A DNA stretch of 64,000 nt from Bog-105 sp965277435. Lineage in GTDB: Bacteria > Acidobacteriota > Terriglobia > Bryobacterales > Bryobacteraceae. The notes beneath the pieces were generated by a model. The model had not been told where the DNA came from and made no database searches. It saw only the letters and a program-made list of their open reading frames with translations. The position numbers and the translations under genes are program-made. The DNA is taken from positions 2,170,001 through 2,234,000 of the forward strand of contig OZ255821.1 of the NCBI GenBank assembly GCA_965277435.1, given 5' to 3'. This document shows positions 1-9,397 of this stretch, piece by piece. Within the stretch, counting starts at the first letter, position 1; each line of letters begins with the position of its first letter.

Positions 1-305
1 AGCGAGCCGGTGAATAGCTGCGGATCCACTGGCGAAACCGTGAGCTTGTCGGGGATCGGTGCGAATTTTGCTCCGGGACCGGACATCGGTAACGGTACCG
101 CGCTCATACTTCGGATGCCGGGCGCGGCGGCGCGCACTTCAATCTCGGCCACCCCCGGGATGACCAGAGGCGGCCGGATGGTGACGAAGACCTGGTAGGG
201 GCCGGCGTGGCTGTCCAGGTAAATGTCGGGACTGCCGATGTGCGCCTGCGTAGAGGTTGCCGCAGCGAACAGTAGAAATAGCGCGGCGATCGTCGGGCGT
301 TGCAT
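1..305 (-). CDS. Secreted protein of unknown function, N-terminal part (runs off window)
   Basis: Reading the minus strand from an ATG at 303-305 gives about 101 uninterrupted codons to the window edge. The first ~21 residues form a signal peptide (a short polar start, a run of Leu/Phe/Ala, then TQA followed by HIGSPDIYL). The mature part is rich in Pro, Val and Ile, with a stretch reading GPYQVFVTIRPPLVIPGVAE, suggesting an extracytoplasmic beta-sandwich-like protein. The start lies 1 bp after the stop of the upstream membrane protein gene, so the two are probably co-transcribed and perhaps translationally coupled. I do not recognise the family; the 3' end lies outside the window. Confidence 0.7.
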   Translation of the reverse strand, partial: MQRPTIAALFLLFAAATSTQAHIGSPDIYLDSHAGPYQVFVTIRPPLVIPGVAEIEVRAAAPGIRSMSAVPLPMSGPGAKFAPIPDKLTVSPVDPQLFTGS

Positions 306-306
306 A

Positions 307-1518
307 TCAGCGTTTGATGGTGCGCAGCCACTCGCCACGCGAGAGACCGAAGCGGAAAGAGATGGCGGCCAGGAGCAGGGCCAATCCAATGCCGGGCCAG
401 AAGGCCGACGAGCTTTCAGGCTGAAATAGGTAACGCGCCCCAAACGAAGTGGGCGGCATTCCGTACCAGAGATACATGGTTCCGAAGAAACGATTGCGGC
501 CGGCCGGCGTCATCAGAAAACTGGCGAAGGGCCATTCGGCTGCCAGCAGAGTGGCGACGAAAACAAGCGCGCTTGTCACCGCCAGTTTCCAAGGCTGCCA
601 GGCTTTCACGCGCTGCCAGAAAAGGTCGAGGACCAGTGCCGGAGCGATTAGCAAAATGGGAAAGGCCTCCGGGATGAAGTGCGTAACGTGCTGGTAAACA
701 GGCCCGAGTTTCGGCTCGGCTGGGAAGAGCGGCAGGATCAGCATCAGGCCGATGTTGAAGAGCATGTAGAAGCCGGCTACGCAGGTAGCAGCAAACGGCA
801 ACCCGGTGGCGCGCGCCCCGGCAGCCAGCACGACCGGCGCAAAGACAGCCAAAACCATGTACGGTCTTGCTGTATGCAGGGACGATCGTCCGGTATATTC
901 CATCAACATGGTCATCAGCATTACCAGCATGACGCCGCAGCCGTAGAGCAGAAGCAGTTTTGAGCTTTGCGCGGCGGCCTTGCCGGACCGATTCGTGGAT
1001 TGATCGAGGGACCGATTCACATGTCCTGCGATCAGCACGATGGTGCCAAGCAGGACTCCATACGCGCCCAGAAACAGCACGATATGGGGCGGGCTCACGA
1101 TCTGCACGTCGAGGCCATACGCATCATGCCACCAGTTATCGAAAGGCGCCGAAGTCAACATGGTGATGCCGCCCCAGGATGCGATGAATGCTCCAAGCGG
1201 CGCGCGGAATCCAAAGATGTGAACCGAAGCGGACGCCAGCGGAGATGACTTCGAGAAGGTAGTGGACAGTATGATGTAGCCGAAAGCCACGCCGGCCAGG
1301 ACGCCGCAAAGATAAATCGCCATGTGGGCGGGCGTCCAGAACGTGTCGCGGCCGATAGACATGTGCCATGAAATGTCCCAGTTCGCGCCGATCACGTTCG
1401 AGGTGATGGCGGCCACGGCGCACCAAATGTACCAGGGAATCGCCGAGGTTCTTGAAACCGCGAAGGTTCGGGAAAAAGGTGGGGCTCCCGTCGTGACAGC
1501 GCGTGTGGGGGTGGCCAT
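307..1518 (-). CDS. Polytopic inner-membrane protein of unknown function
   Basis: About 403 residues with roughly ten hydrophobic segments and few charged loops. The N-terminal region contains a Trp/His-rich stretch (NWDISWHMSIGRDTFWTPAH) that could bind a metal or haem, but no known family motif was recognised. An ATG five codons upstream (1533) is possible, but the ATG at 1518 has a textbook AGGAGG (1521-1529 on the other strand) four to five bases ahead, so I chose it. It is the first gene of a minus-strand pair with the secreted protein at 1-305 and diverges from the DeoR regulator. The DeoR-like inverted repeat at 1579-1621 lies in the shared promoter region, so this pair may be under the same control. 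Confidence 0.75.
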   Translation of the reverse strand: MATPTRAVTTGAPPFSRTFAVSRTSAIPWYIWCAVAAITSNVIGANWDISWHMSIGRDTFWTPAHMAIYLCGVLAGVAFGYIILSTTFSKSSPLASASVHIFGFRAPLGAFIASWGGITMLTSAPFDNWWHDAYGLDVQIVSPPHIVLFLGAYGVLLGTIVLIAGHVNRSLDQSTNRSGKAAAQSSKLLLLYGCGVMLVMLMTMLMEYTGRSSLHTARPYMVLAVFAPVVLAAGARATGLPFAATCVAGFYMLFNIGLMLILPLFPAEPKLGPVYQHVTHFIPEAFPILLIAPALVLDLFWQRVKAWQPWKLAVTSALVFVATLLAAEWPFASFLMTPAGRNRFFGTMYLWYGMPPTSFGARYLFQPESSSAFWPGIGLALLLAAISFRFGLSRGEWLRTIKR

Positions 1519-1578
1519 CGAAACCTCCTGCATGAATGAGAGACGCCCTATTATCGCCTGAGCGAGACCTTTGGGTGC

Positions 1579-1621
1579 AAAGAAAGTAAAGGCAAGGAAA
1601 ACAAAAAATGCTTTCTTTTTG
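1579..1621. promoter_or_regulatory. Putative DeoR-family operator in the divergent promoter region
   Basis: AAAGAAAG at 1579-1586 and CTTTCTTT at 1611-1618 form an inverted repeat. The 12-mer GCTTTCTTTTTG (1610-1621) is repeated exactly at 2550-2561, in front of the TonB receptor cluster on the other side of the regulator gene. TTTC-type phrases are common in operators of DeoR-family regulators. A shared motif on both sides of a deoR-type gene suggests autoregulation plus control of both neighbours. The binding function is inferred. Confidence 0.45.
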
Positions 1622-1682
1622 CCGTGAAGGCGTTATAAGATAGCTGCAATTCACAGCCAGCCATGTCGCAGATTGCTATCGA

Positions 1683-2498
1683 ATGTCGAAGTTAACCCCT
1701 CAATTGGCTCAGCGGGTAATCGCTCCGCGATTGCATGCGGAAGAGCGCAGACGGGAGATTTTGCTGCTGCTGTCCGAAAACGGGCGGATCACGGTGGACG
1801 AGGTGGTCCGGCGATTTGGTGTCTCGTCAGTGACCGCCCGGGCGGATCTGGATGCGCTATCGGCCAGCGGGTCGCTGGTGCGTTCGCATGGTGGCGGGAT
1901 CAAGCCGCTGACTGCCTCACCCGAACACCCGTTGCGTGTTCGGCACGGTATGCACCACGAGGAAAAACGGCGCGTCGCACAAGCTGCTGTTTCACTCATC
2001 CAACCCATGCAAACCGTGATTCTGTGTACCGGTTCTACCGCCGCGGAACTGGCCGGCGAGATTCGCCGGGTGCGGCCGGATAACATCACCGTCATCACGT
2101 ATGCCCTCAATATCGCCGCAAAACTGGCAGACATCCCGAACCTCTCGCTAGTCATGCTGGGCGGCTTTCTGCGGCATCCCTCGACTGCCTTTGTCGGTCC
2201 TCACGCCGAACACATGCTGCATTCGCTGCACGCCGATCACTGTTTCATGAGCACCGTTGGTCTGGATGCGGATATTGGCTTGACGACGCTCGACATCATG
2301 GAGGCGCAACTCAATCAGCGCATGATCGCTTCCGCGGCGCAAGTGACGGTGCTGGCCGATTCGAGTAAGTTCGGCCATCGCAGCCTGTCCCTGATCGCAG
2401 ACTTTCGATCAGTGCATCGGGTGATTACCGACGCCGGCGCGCCCGCCAGCCAGGTCGAAAAACTGCGTGGGATGGGTGTGGAAGTGGTTCTGGTCTAA
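1683..2498 (+). CDS. DeoR/GlpR-family transcriptional regulator
   Basis: A 271-residue protein, slightly longer than usual for the family (~250) because of a short N-terminal extension. A winged helix-turn-helix covers about residues 18-75 (HAEERRREILLLLSENGRI, then VRRFGVSSVTARADLDAL, ending in the family-typical LVRSHGGG). It is followed by a DeoRC sugar-phosphate sensor domain with GSTAAELA and VGPHAEHML-type phosphate-binding loops. Members usually repress carbohydrate uptake and catabolism genes and respond to a phosphorylated sugar. The position directly upstream of a receptor-receptor-TPR cluster, with matching TTTC-rich repeats on both sides, makes it the likely local regulator of that cluster. 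The inducer cannot be told from the sequence. Confidence 0.9.
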   Translation: MSKLTPQLAQRVIAPRLHAEERRREILLLLSENGRITVDEVVRRFGVSSVTARADLDALSASGSLVRSHGGGIKPLTASPEHPLRVRHGMHHEEKRRVAQAAVSLIQPMQTVILCTGSTAAELAGEIRRVRPDNITVITYALNIAAKLADIPNLSLVMLGGFLRHPSTAFVGPHAEHMLHSLHADHCFMSTVGLDADIGLTTLDIMEAQLNQRMIASAAQVTVLADSSKFGHRSLSLIADFRSVHRVITDAGAPASQVEKLRGMGVEVVLV

Positions 2499-2526
2499 GC
2501 CGCTTTGAGCGACAAGTTGATCGCGC

Positions 2527-2601
2527 AAAGAAACTTTCCTTTTCATTTTGCTTTCTTTTTGTTTCTTTTCTCTTGACACCTCTTTTCAATCACCTTACAA
2601 T
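2527..2601 (+). promoter_or_regulatory. Sigma70-type promoter with TTTC-rich operator ahead of the TonB receptor cluster
   Basis: TTGACA at 2573-2578 and TACAAT at 2596-2601 are separated by exactly 17 bp, a near-consensus housekeeping promoter. Immediately upstream, AAAGAAAC (2527-2534) and GTTTCTTT (2561-2568) form an inverted repeat enclosing further CTTTC phrases, including the 12-mer shared with 1610-1621. The arrangement fits a DeoR-family protein acting next to the -35 box. An AAGGAG ribosome-binding site follows at 2655-2660. Confidence 0.6.
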
Positions 2602-2670
2602 TCCGTCAAGCTCTCGTTTTGGAAATTGGATCTCTGTGGATCCCGCTTTTGGTTAAGGAGTTGATGCGTC

Positions 2671-5600
2671 ATGAGGTCAAGGACCCTTTTTGGAATTCCG
2701 CGCCCTGTTCCGGCCACTCTGTTGTTGTTGGCTTTAATTATGCTCTGGTCCGGCTTATCCCGGGCCCAGGAGGTGACCGCTGCGATCAACGGCGTGGTGA
2801 CCGATCCATCCGGCGCAGCCGTAGCAGGCGCCAAGGTCACGGCTAAAGATCTCGACCGCGGATCGGTATTCCCGACCACAGCCGATGGCAGCGGTTTTTA
2901 TAACCTGCCGCGCATTCCTGTCGGACGCTATGAAGTGCGGGCGGAAAATCCGGGATTCCAGGCGGCCGTCAAGCCGGAAGTTGTTCTGCAATTAAATCAA
3001 AACGCAAAGATTGATTTCGCCATGCAGGTCGGCGATGTAAATCAGACGGTCGAAGTCACGACGGCAGCGCCGATTCTGCAAACTCAATCCACGCAGTTAG
3101 GCACTGTTATTGATGCCAAGACGAACGCACAGCTTCCGCTCGCCACACGCAACTACGTGCAGTTGACGCTTCTTGCTCCCGGAACAGTGACTACCGACCC
3201 GTCCTCGTTTACCGGCGCGCAGTCCACGTTCAACGGTGGTAAGCCAGTCGTTAACGGAAACCGGGAACAGGCAAATAACTTCCTGCTGGACGGCTTGGAC
3301 AACAATCAGATCTCTGAAAATGACGTTGGTTACGCGCCAAGCGTAGACGCCATCCAGGAATTCAACATGATCACCCAGAATGCTTCCGCTGAGTTCGGTA
3401 ATTTCATGGGCGGAATCATCAGCGTCAGCACCAAAGGCGGCACCAATGCCTTCCACGGCAACCTCTTTGAGTTTTTTCGAAATGACAAGCTGAATGCCAA
3501 CAACTGGGCGAATAACTGGGCCGGCTTGGCCCGGCCGCTGCTGCGCTGGAATGAGTTCGGCGGCTCTTTAGGCGGACGGATTATTAAGGACAAGTTGTTC
3601 TTCTTTGCTGACTACCAGGGGTCTCGCTATGATCAACCAGCCACCAGTACCGTGTTCTCGGTACTTACAACGGCCGAGCGCCAGGGGGACTTTTCACAGG
3701 TTCTCACGCAGCAAGGCATCCAGCTGGTCAATCCAGTCACCAAACAGAACATTCCCAATAATAATCTCGCGGCGGTCGGTCTGGTCAGTCCGCAAGCCCT
3801 CGCCATCGTGAACTCGGCCCTTTATCCACAGCCGACAAACGGCGGCTTGCTTAACAATTCGGTAAATACCACGCATCAATATACAAATCAGGATCAGGGC
3901 GATGTCCGCCTTGACTGGAATGCGTCTGACAAGGATCATTTATTCGGACGCTACTCGCAAGGGCATATCGAGAACCCCACGACGAATAGCATTCCGCTGC
4001 TGTATAACACGGAAAACGTTTATCCGACTTACAACGGAGTTATTGATTACACGAGATCATTCAGCCCAACGTTTGTGAACGATATACGCGGCGGCGTCAA
4101 CTATATTCCGGTTGTGACCGGATCTTTGAGTGGAACGGCTTTTTCAGCTGCCAGTGTTGGAATTCCGGGTGTCCCGACCACCACTCTTCCTGCGTTTGTC
4201 TTCAACAGCGGTAACTTAACGGCCGATCCGGCGCAAGTAGGGTTTGGCAATGCTGAGGTCGTGCAGGCTTTTGCAACAACTGTGATCCAGGCGGAGGACA
4301 CGGCCATCATCACTAAAGGCACTCACACCATGCACGCGGGCTTTCAGGCCTTCCTGAACCGAATTAACGCCTTCTATCCTGGCAACGCCGGGGTCGCCGG
4401 TCAGTTCGGATTTAACGGGCAGTACACCGGGCTAGCGGAAGCAGACTTCATTGCCGGGCTGCCTTACAACGTGCAGGGCGGCATCAATGGTGGTACCTGG
4501 GGACAGCGCTCCAGTATATTCGGTGCATTCTTCCAGGATGACTGGCGAGTTACACCTAATTTGACACTGAACCTGGGCCTGCGCTGGGAACTGCACACGC
4601 CTTGGACCGAGGTACACGGTCGTCAAGCCAACTTCAACGAAATCACAGGAGCGTTGGAATTGCCTGGTCAGAACGGAAATAGCAATGCGCTCTACAAACA
4701 ATACAACGGGATCACCAACTTCCAGCCGCGGCTTGGATTTGCCTACAGTCCGACACACAATACGGTAATTCGTGGTGCATACACGCTCTCCAATTACCTG
4801 GAAGGAACCGGAACGAACCTGCGGTTAACGCTGAACCCGCCTTTCGCGACAGAGCATAACGTGAACTATAGTGGAACGCAGACGCCATCCACGCTGGCGG
4901 ATGGCTATAACATCTTTGCAGGTACCGGAGCTTCGGGGATCAATTACCAGGGCGCTTCTCTGCGCCTTTGGGATCCGAACTATCGTCCAGCCGTATCCAA
5001 CCAATGGAATCTCTCGCTCCAGCACCAGTTCGGGAACTCCCTCACTACGCAAGTAAGCTACGTAGGGCAAAGTAGCGATCACCTTGTAGTACCGGTATGG
5101 GCTTCACAGTTGCAGAGGACTGCGGACGGGACGGTCCAGCCAGGATACCTAAGCGGAAACCCAACTCTGCTCAGTCAACTCGGCAATGCCAAGCTTTCCA
5201 ACACGGTTGGCGTGCAGAATTACAATGCCTTGCAAGTTTCGGTTCAGAAACGCCTGGGGAGCGGACTTGAATTTCAGGCTAACTATACCTGGTCGAAGTG
5301 CCTCTCGAATGCAGTCGGCTATTACGGTGGTTATGGCCAGGCACAGGGAAACTGGTATTACTGGCAGGATACTTACAATTCACGCCTCAATTACGGCCCC
5401 TGTTACTACGATGTACCGCAAGCCTTTAATGGCTTCGTAACTTACGACCTCCCATTCGGTAAAGGTCGTGCCTTCGGCCAGAATATGAGCAAACTGGTCG
5501 ATGCGTTCGCCGGGGGCTGGCAGATCAATGCCATCGTGAACTGGCGCGGCGGCTTCCCCTTGACCATCGACTCGAGCGAGGACCTTAGCGGGACCAACAA

Positions 5601-5958
5601 TCCGAACCAATTGGCGAGTTGCGTGGGCACACAGCACACCTTCGGCCAGCGCAACATTGGCAGTGGTGGCTATCAGTGGTTCGACCCGACCGCTTATGCC
5701 AACGAATCGCCAGGAAGCTTCGGAACGTGCGGTATCGGAACTATACGCGGCCCCGGATTACATACGGCCGACCTCAGCCTGACGAAACTTTTCTCAATCA
5801 CTGAACGCCAGCATCTCGAATTCCGAGCGGAAGCAATTAACTTCACAAACTCGGTGACCTTGAACGCTCCCAACGTTGGAATCGGTTCTACTCTGGGTCA
5901 GATCACCTCTTCCCAGGGCGAACGCAACATCCAGTTTGGGCTCAAGTACAGTTTCTAA
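2671..5958 (+). CDS. TonB-dependent receptor, Acidobacteria type (CarboxypepD_reg + plug + barrel)
   Basis: A 1095-residue outer-membrane protein. Residues 1-32 are a signal peptide (hydrophobic run ending SRAQ). About 35-120 is a carboxypeptidase regulatory-like Ig fold (INGVVTDPSGAAVAGAKVTA). About 125-260 is a plug-like domain with the family-typical NGNREQANNFLLDGLDNNQ and SVDAIQEFNMITQNASAEFG. The rest is a long beta-barrel ending in an aromatic residue (IQFGLKYSF), as expected for insertion by the BAM machinery. Such receptors import large substrates, often glycans or their breakdown products, using TonB energy. It is the first gene of a three-gene cluster (19 bp to the next receptor) behind a strong promoter. 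The substrate is unknown; the upstream DeoR regulator hints at a sugar. Confidence 0.9.
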   Translation: MRSRTLFGIPRPVPATLLLLALIMLWSGLSRAQEVTAAINGVVTDPSGAAVAGAKVTAKDLDRGSVFPTTADGSGFYNLPRIPVGRYEVRAENPGFQAAVKPEVVLQLNQNAKIDFAMQVGDVNQTVEVTTAAPILQTQSTQLGTVIDAKTNAQLPLATRNYVQLTLLAPGTVTTDPSSFTGAQSTFNGGKPVVNGNREQANNFLLDGLDNNQISENDVGYAPSVDAIQEFNMITQNASAEFGNFMGGIISVSTKGGTNAFHGNLFEFFRNDKLNANNWANNWAGLARPLLRWNEFGGSLGGRIIKDKLFFFADYQGSRYDQPATSTVFSVLTTAERQGDFSQVLTQQGIQLVNPVTKQNIPNNNLAAVGLVSPQALAIVNSALYPQPTNGGLLNNSVNTTHQYTNQDQGDVRLDWNASDKDHLFGRYSQGHIENPTTNSIPLLYNTENVYPTYNGVIDYTRSFSPTFVNDIRGGVNYIPVVTGSLSGTAFSAASVGIPGVPTTTLPAFVFNSGNLTADPAQVGFGNAEVVQAFATTVIQAEDTAIITKGTHTMHAGFQAFLNRINAFYPGNAGVAGQFGFNGQYTGLAEADFIAGLPYNVQGGINGGTWGQRSSIFGAFFQDDWRVTPNLTLNLGLRWELHTPWTEVHGRQANFNEITGALELPGQNGNSNALYKQYNGITNFQPRLGFAYSPTHNTVIRGAYTLSNYLEGTGTNLRLTLNPPFATEHNVNYSGTQTPSTLADGYNIFAGTGASGINYQGASLRLWDPNYRPAVSNQWNLSLQHQFGNSLTTQVSYVGQSSDHLVVPVWASQLQRTADGTVQPGYLSGNPTLLSQLGNAKLSNTVGVQNYNALQVSVQKRLGSGLEFQANYTWSKCLSNAVGYYGGYGQAQGNWYYWQDTYNSRLNYGPCYYDVPQAFNGFVTYDLPFGKGRAFGQNMSKLVDAFAGGWQINAIVNWRGGFPLTIDSSEDLSGTNNPNQLASCVGTQHTFGQRNIGSGGYQWFDPTAYANESPGSFGTCGIGTIRGPGLHTADLSLTKLFSITERQHLEFRAEAINFTNSVTLNAPNVGIGSTLGQITSSQGERNIQFGLKYSF

Positions 5959-5977
5959 AGAAGAAGGAACAAAATCA

Positions 5978-8900
5978 GTGTTTACAAAATTCTTGTTAGC
6001 GAACACCCGTGTTCCGTCTGGATATCGCCTCCTGTTGTCTTGTTGCTTTTGCGTCTTGATCGCGGCGTTCGGTCTTCCGCGGCCGGGCGCGGCGCAGGAG
6101 ATTGCCGCTACCATTTCTGGTTCCGTGACAGACGCCTCGGGCGCTGGTGTGCCGAGCGCAACCATCACAGTCCATAGCACCGACACGAATACCGACGTTC
6201 GTACGCTTACTGCGGATGGCGGCGGTCACTACACGGTCACTAACTTACAGCCTGGTAACTACACCGTGATCGTGAAGGCTCCGGGCTTTCAATCGTACAC
6301 GGCGCAGGGCGTTACCGTTCACGTGGCCGAGAAGCGCACCGTTGATGCCGCACTTCAGACGGGTCAAGTCACTGAGAACGTGACCGTGCAAGAGGCGACC
6401 AATCCGGTCGAGACATCCTCTTCCGCGCAAGCCGGTACGATCACGGGCAACCAGGTGCGTAGCCTGGCTCTCAACAATCGTAATTTCGAACAGTTGGTTT
6501 TGCTGCAACCCGGCGTCACCAACGGATTGCCGGATCAGGTTGGCTTTGGTTTGGCAAACTCGACCACCATCTCGGTGAACGGGGCTCGCGTCACCTCGAA
6601 CAATTGGACAGTGGATGGCGCTGACATCAACGATAGCGGATCGAATGGAACCTTGCTGAACGTGCCGAGCGTTGATGCAATTCAGGAATTTACCCTGGCG
6701 CGCAGCACCTACGACGCCCAATATGGACGAAGTGGCGGAGGCCAGGTGCTGGTCGCGACCAAATCCGGCACAAACGCCTTCCATGGCGATGTCTACGAAT
6801 TCGTTCGAAACGACTTCTTGAATGCCAACGATTTCTTCTCTAATACAGCCGGCACGCCACGCGCCATCGAACGCTACAACAATTACGGATTTACGTTAGG
6901 TGGACCGCTGTATATTCCGAAACTCTACAAGAAGCAAGTTTCTAAGACCTTCTTCTTCTGGTCGGAGGAATGGCGCAAAACCAGCATCCCGGGCACCTTC
7001 AATGGTCCCGCTCCTACGCAAGCCAATTTGAATGGTATTGTTAATGGTCAAGTGACAGGCGCACCCGGCTGCGTCTCGTACAATCAGGGAAGTAATACCT
7101 CCACCATAAACCCGGCGTGCTTCAGTAAGAATGCGCAAGTTTATCTTAAGAACGTCTTCAATAACTTCCCGGCGAATAGTGGAGGTAACTACATTTCTAA
7201 CTATTCATCGAAACAGAACTTCCGGCAGGACATAGTCCGGTTAGACCAGAACTTCACGGATAAGCTGCATTTCTTCGCCCGCTTCATGCAGGACGACGTG
7301 CCCCAAACAGCGCCGGATGGGCAGTGGGCCAGCACCAGCACATTCCCGGGCGTTTCTGCCGCGACCTTGGACGCTCCCGGCAAAAATGCCGTTGGCAATC
7401 TCACCTGGACGGTTTCGCCCAAAATAGTAAACGAGGCCGAGTTCGCATATTCGTGGGGCGGCATCAACATCAACAATACCGGTCTTACAAATAACCCGGC
7501 CTTCTTCAATGCTTTGACCAATAATTTCCCGTACGTTGACCCGTACGGCCGGGTACCAAGCGTTGCCATTACGGGTTCGACGGGCGTCGGTATTTCGGCC
7601 CAACCATACTTCGAGCGCAACCTCGACCGGAATTTCTTCGACAACTTCTCCTTTGTGCAGGGTAAGCATACGATCCGCGCGGGCTTCAGCGCGCAATGGC
7701 TGCAGAAAACCGAAAACGGGCCAGTTAGTGCGCCCAGTTTCAGTTTTAATAGTTTCGGCGATTTCCTGCTCGGCAATGCGGCAAGCTTTACGCAATCGAG
7801 CCAGGACACTGTTCCCGACCTGCACTACGTGAACTTAGAAGGTTATCTACAAGACGACTGGAAAATAACATCGCATCTGACTCTGAATGTGGGATTGCGT
7901 TATAGCTTCTTCCCATCTCCATCCGACGTGCATGATACGTTAAGCGCTTTCAACCCGAATTACTACAATCCGGCAGGCACGCCTGTCCTCAATCCGTTGA
8001 CTGGCAATTTCGTCGGCGGCCAGAGCCTGACTCCTATTAACTACGCCAATGGACTGATTTTTCCGACTGGCGCAACGTGCAGGAACGCTCAGGCTATTGC
8101 GCCGGACGCGACGTGCTCTCCTTATGGATCGCTGGTAAATGCCAATTCGAATAATAACTTTGCTCCCCGGGTAGGATTTGCCTACGATCCTTTCGGCAAC
8201 GGTAAAACAGCGATTCGAGGCGGATACGGCGTGTTCTATGACAGAACGCTGAATGGCGCTTGGGAGCAGAACGCATTCATCAATCCTCCCCGGGTGCAGA
8301 GCCCGACGATTCTGAACACCACTTTCGACAACGTGCTCGCTGGAACGGTAGCAGCGCCTCCGCCGAATCACTTGATCTCTACTGGTTCACCGGCATTTAA
8401 GGTTCCTTCTTACCAGGATTTCAATGTCTCGATTCAGCAGCAGATACTTTCAAATACGATTCTCGAAGTCGCGTATGTCGGCTCATTGGGACGGCATCTG
8501 CTGGGCGAGGTGGATACGAATCAGCCAACCCTGGCGGCTCGCGCCTCTCAACCGAATTCAAACGTAAATCTGGTAGTTCCGTATCTCGGCTACTCCTATA
8601 TTCAAAATCGGACACCCGACTTCAACAGCAATTACAACTCACTGCAGGTTGCGTTGAACCGGCGTGTATCTGAGGGATTGACAGTAAGCCTCTCCTATAC
8701 TTGGTCCAAAAACTTAACGAATGCATCAGTCGACCGTGGCTCAAGCACCTACGACGCTTACAACTACGGCTTAAGCTACGGTCCGTCCACTTACAACACG
8801 CCCCATGTGTTTGTCGCGAGTTATGTCTACCAATTGCCGTTCTACCGCGATCAGCGTGGACTGGTTGGCCACCTGTTAGGCGGTTGGGAGGTGTCCGGCA

Positions 8901-9394
8901 TCACCACCGTGCAGAGTGGGCAATCACTTACGGCCACTCAGTCGAACGATCCGTTTGCTTGCACAACCGCGACGAGTGGCCTCTGTGCGGCCGGTTCAGC
9001 TGCCGGTGCTTACCCGGGGGGAATTGGTATCGGAACTTCAGGCGATTCATCTGTGACGATACGGCCTGACCTGGTGAGCTCCAGCGTGAACCTTCCGAAG
9101 ACGGTCGCAACGTGGTTCAATACCTCAGCCTTTGCCATGGCGGCAGGGCACTTCGGCACAGCGGGACAAGGAATCTTTCTCGGTCCTGGTTTGCAGAACT
9201 GGGACATCTCCGGAATTCGAAACTTCAAAATCGGTGAGCGGTTCAGTCTCCAGTTCCGTGGCGAGTTCTTCAACATCTTTAATCACACAAACTTTAACGG
9301 TGTCGGCACTAACATCAGCGACAGCAATTTCGGGCAGGTGACCAGTGCCCACCTTCCTCGGAACGTGCAGCTCGGACTCAAGCTGTATTTTTAG
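5978..9394 (+). CDS. TonB-dependent receptor, Acidobacteria type, second of tandem pair
   Basis: About 1138 residues. The reading frame is open upstream into the previous gene, but a GTG at 5978 preceded by GAAGGAAC about nine bases upstream is the convincing start: it gives a signal peptide (hydrophobic run LLLSCCFCVLIAAF, then GAAQ). The order is carboxypeptidase-regulatory-like domain (ISGSVTDASGAGVPSATITV), plug with NNRNFEQLVLLQPGV and SVDAIQEFTLARSTYDAQYG, then a barrel ending RNVQLGLKLYF. It is homologous in layout to the receptor before it but clearly diverged, so the tandem is an old duplication rather than a recent copy. It is 3 bp from the downstream TPR gene. Confidence 0.9.
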   Translation: MFTKFLLANTRVPSGYRLLLSCCFCVLIAAFGLPRPGAAQEIAATISGSVTDASGAGVPSATITVHSTDTNTDVRTLTADGGGHYTVTNLQPGNYTVIVKAPGFQSYTAQGVTVHVAEKRTVDAALQTGQVTENVTVQEATNPVETSSSAQAGTITGNQVRSLALNNRNFEQLVLLQPGVTNGLPDQVGFGLANSTTISVNGARVTSNNWTVDGADINDSGSNGTLLNVPSVDAIQEFTLARSTYDAQYGRSGGGQVLVATKSGTNAFHGDVYEFVRNDFLNANDFFSNTAGTPRAIERYNNYGFTLGGPLYIPKLYKKQVSKTFFFWSEEWRKTSIPGTFNGPAPTQANLNGIVNGQVTGAPGCVSYNQGSNTSTINPACFSKNAQVYLKNVFNNFPANSGGNYISNYSSKQNFRQDIVRLDQNFTDKLHFFARFMQDDVPQTAPDGQWASTSTFPGVSAATLDAPGKNAVGNLTWTVSPKIVNEAEFAYSWGGININNTGLTNNPAFFNALTNNFPYVDPYGRVPSVAITGSTGVGISAQPYFERNLDRNFFDNFSFVQGKHTIRAGFSAQWLQKTENGPVSAPSFSFNSFGDFLLGNAASFTQSSQDTVPDLHYVNLEGYLQDDWKITSHLTLNVGLRYSFFPSPSDVHDTLSAFNPNYYNPAGTPVLNPLTGNFVGGQSLTPINYANGLIFPTGATCRNAQAIAPDATCSPYGSLVNANSNNNFAPRVGFAYDPFGNGKTAIRGGYGVFYDRTLNGAWEQNAFINPPRVQSPTILNTTFDNVLAGTVAAPPPNHLISTGSPAFKVPSYQDFNVSIQQQILSNTILEVAYVGSLGRHLLGEVDTNQPTLAARASQPNSNVNLVVPYLGYSYIQNRTPDFNSNYNSLQVALNRRVSEGLTVSLSYTWSKNLTNASVDRGSSTYDAYNYGLSYGPSTYNTPHVFVASYVYQLPFYRDQRGLVGHLLGGWEVSGITTVQSGQSLTATQSNDPFACTTATSGLCAAGSAAGAYPGGIGIGTSGDSSVTIRPDLVSSSVNLPKTVATWFNTSAFAMAAGHFGTAGQGIFLGPGLQNWDISGIRNFKIGERFSLQFRGEFFNIFNHTNFNGVGTNISDSNFGQVTSAHLPRNVQLGLKLYF

Positions 9395-9397
9395 AAC

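Noticed and set aside
1136..1654. 172-codon minus-strand ORF
   Set aside because: Out of frame with the membrane protein, whose AGGAGG-preceded start and hydrophobic pattern are convincing.
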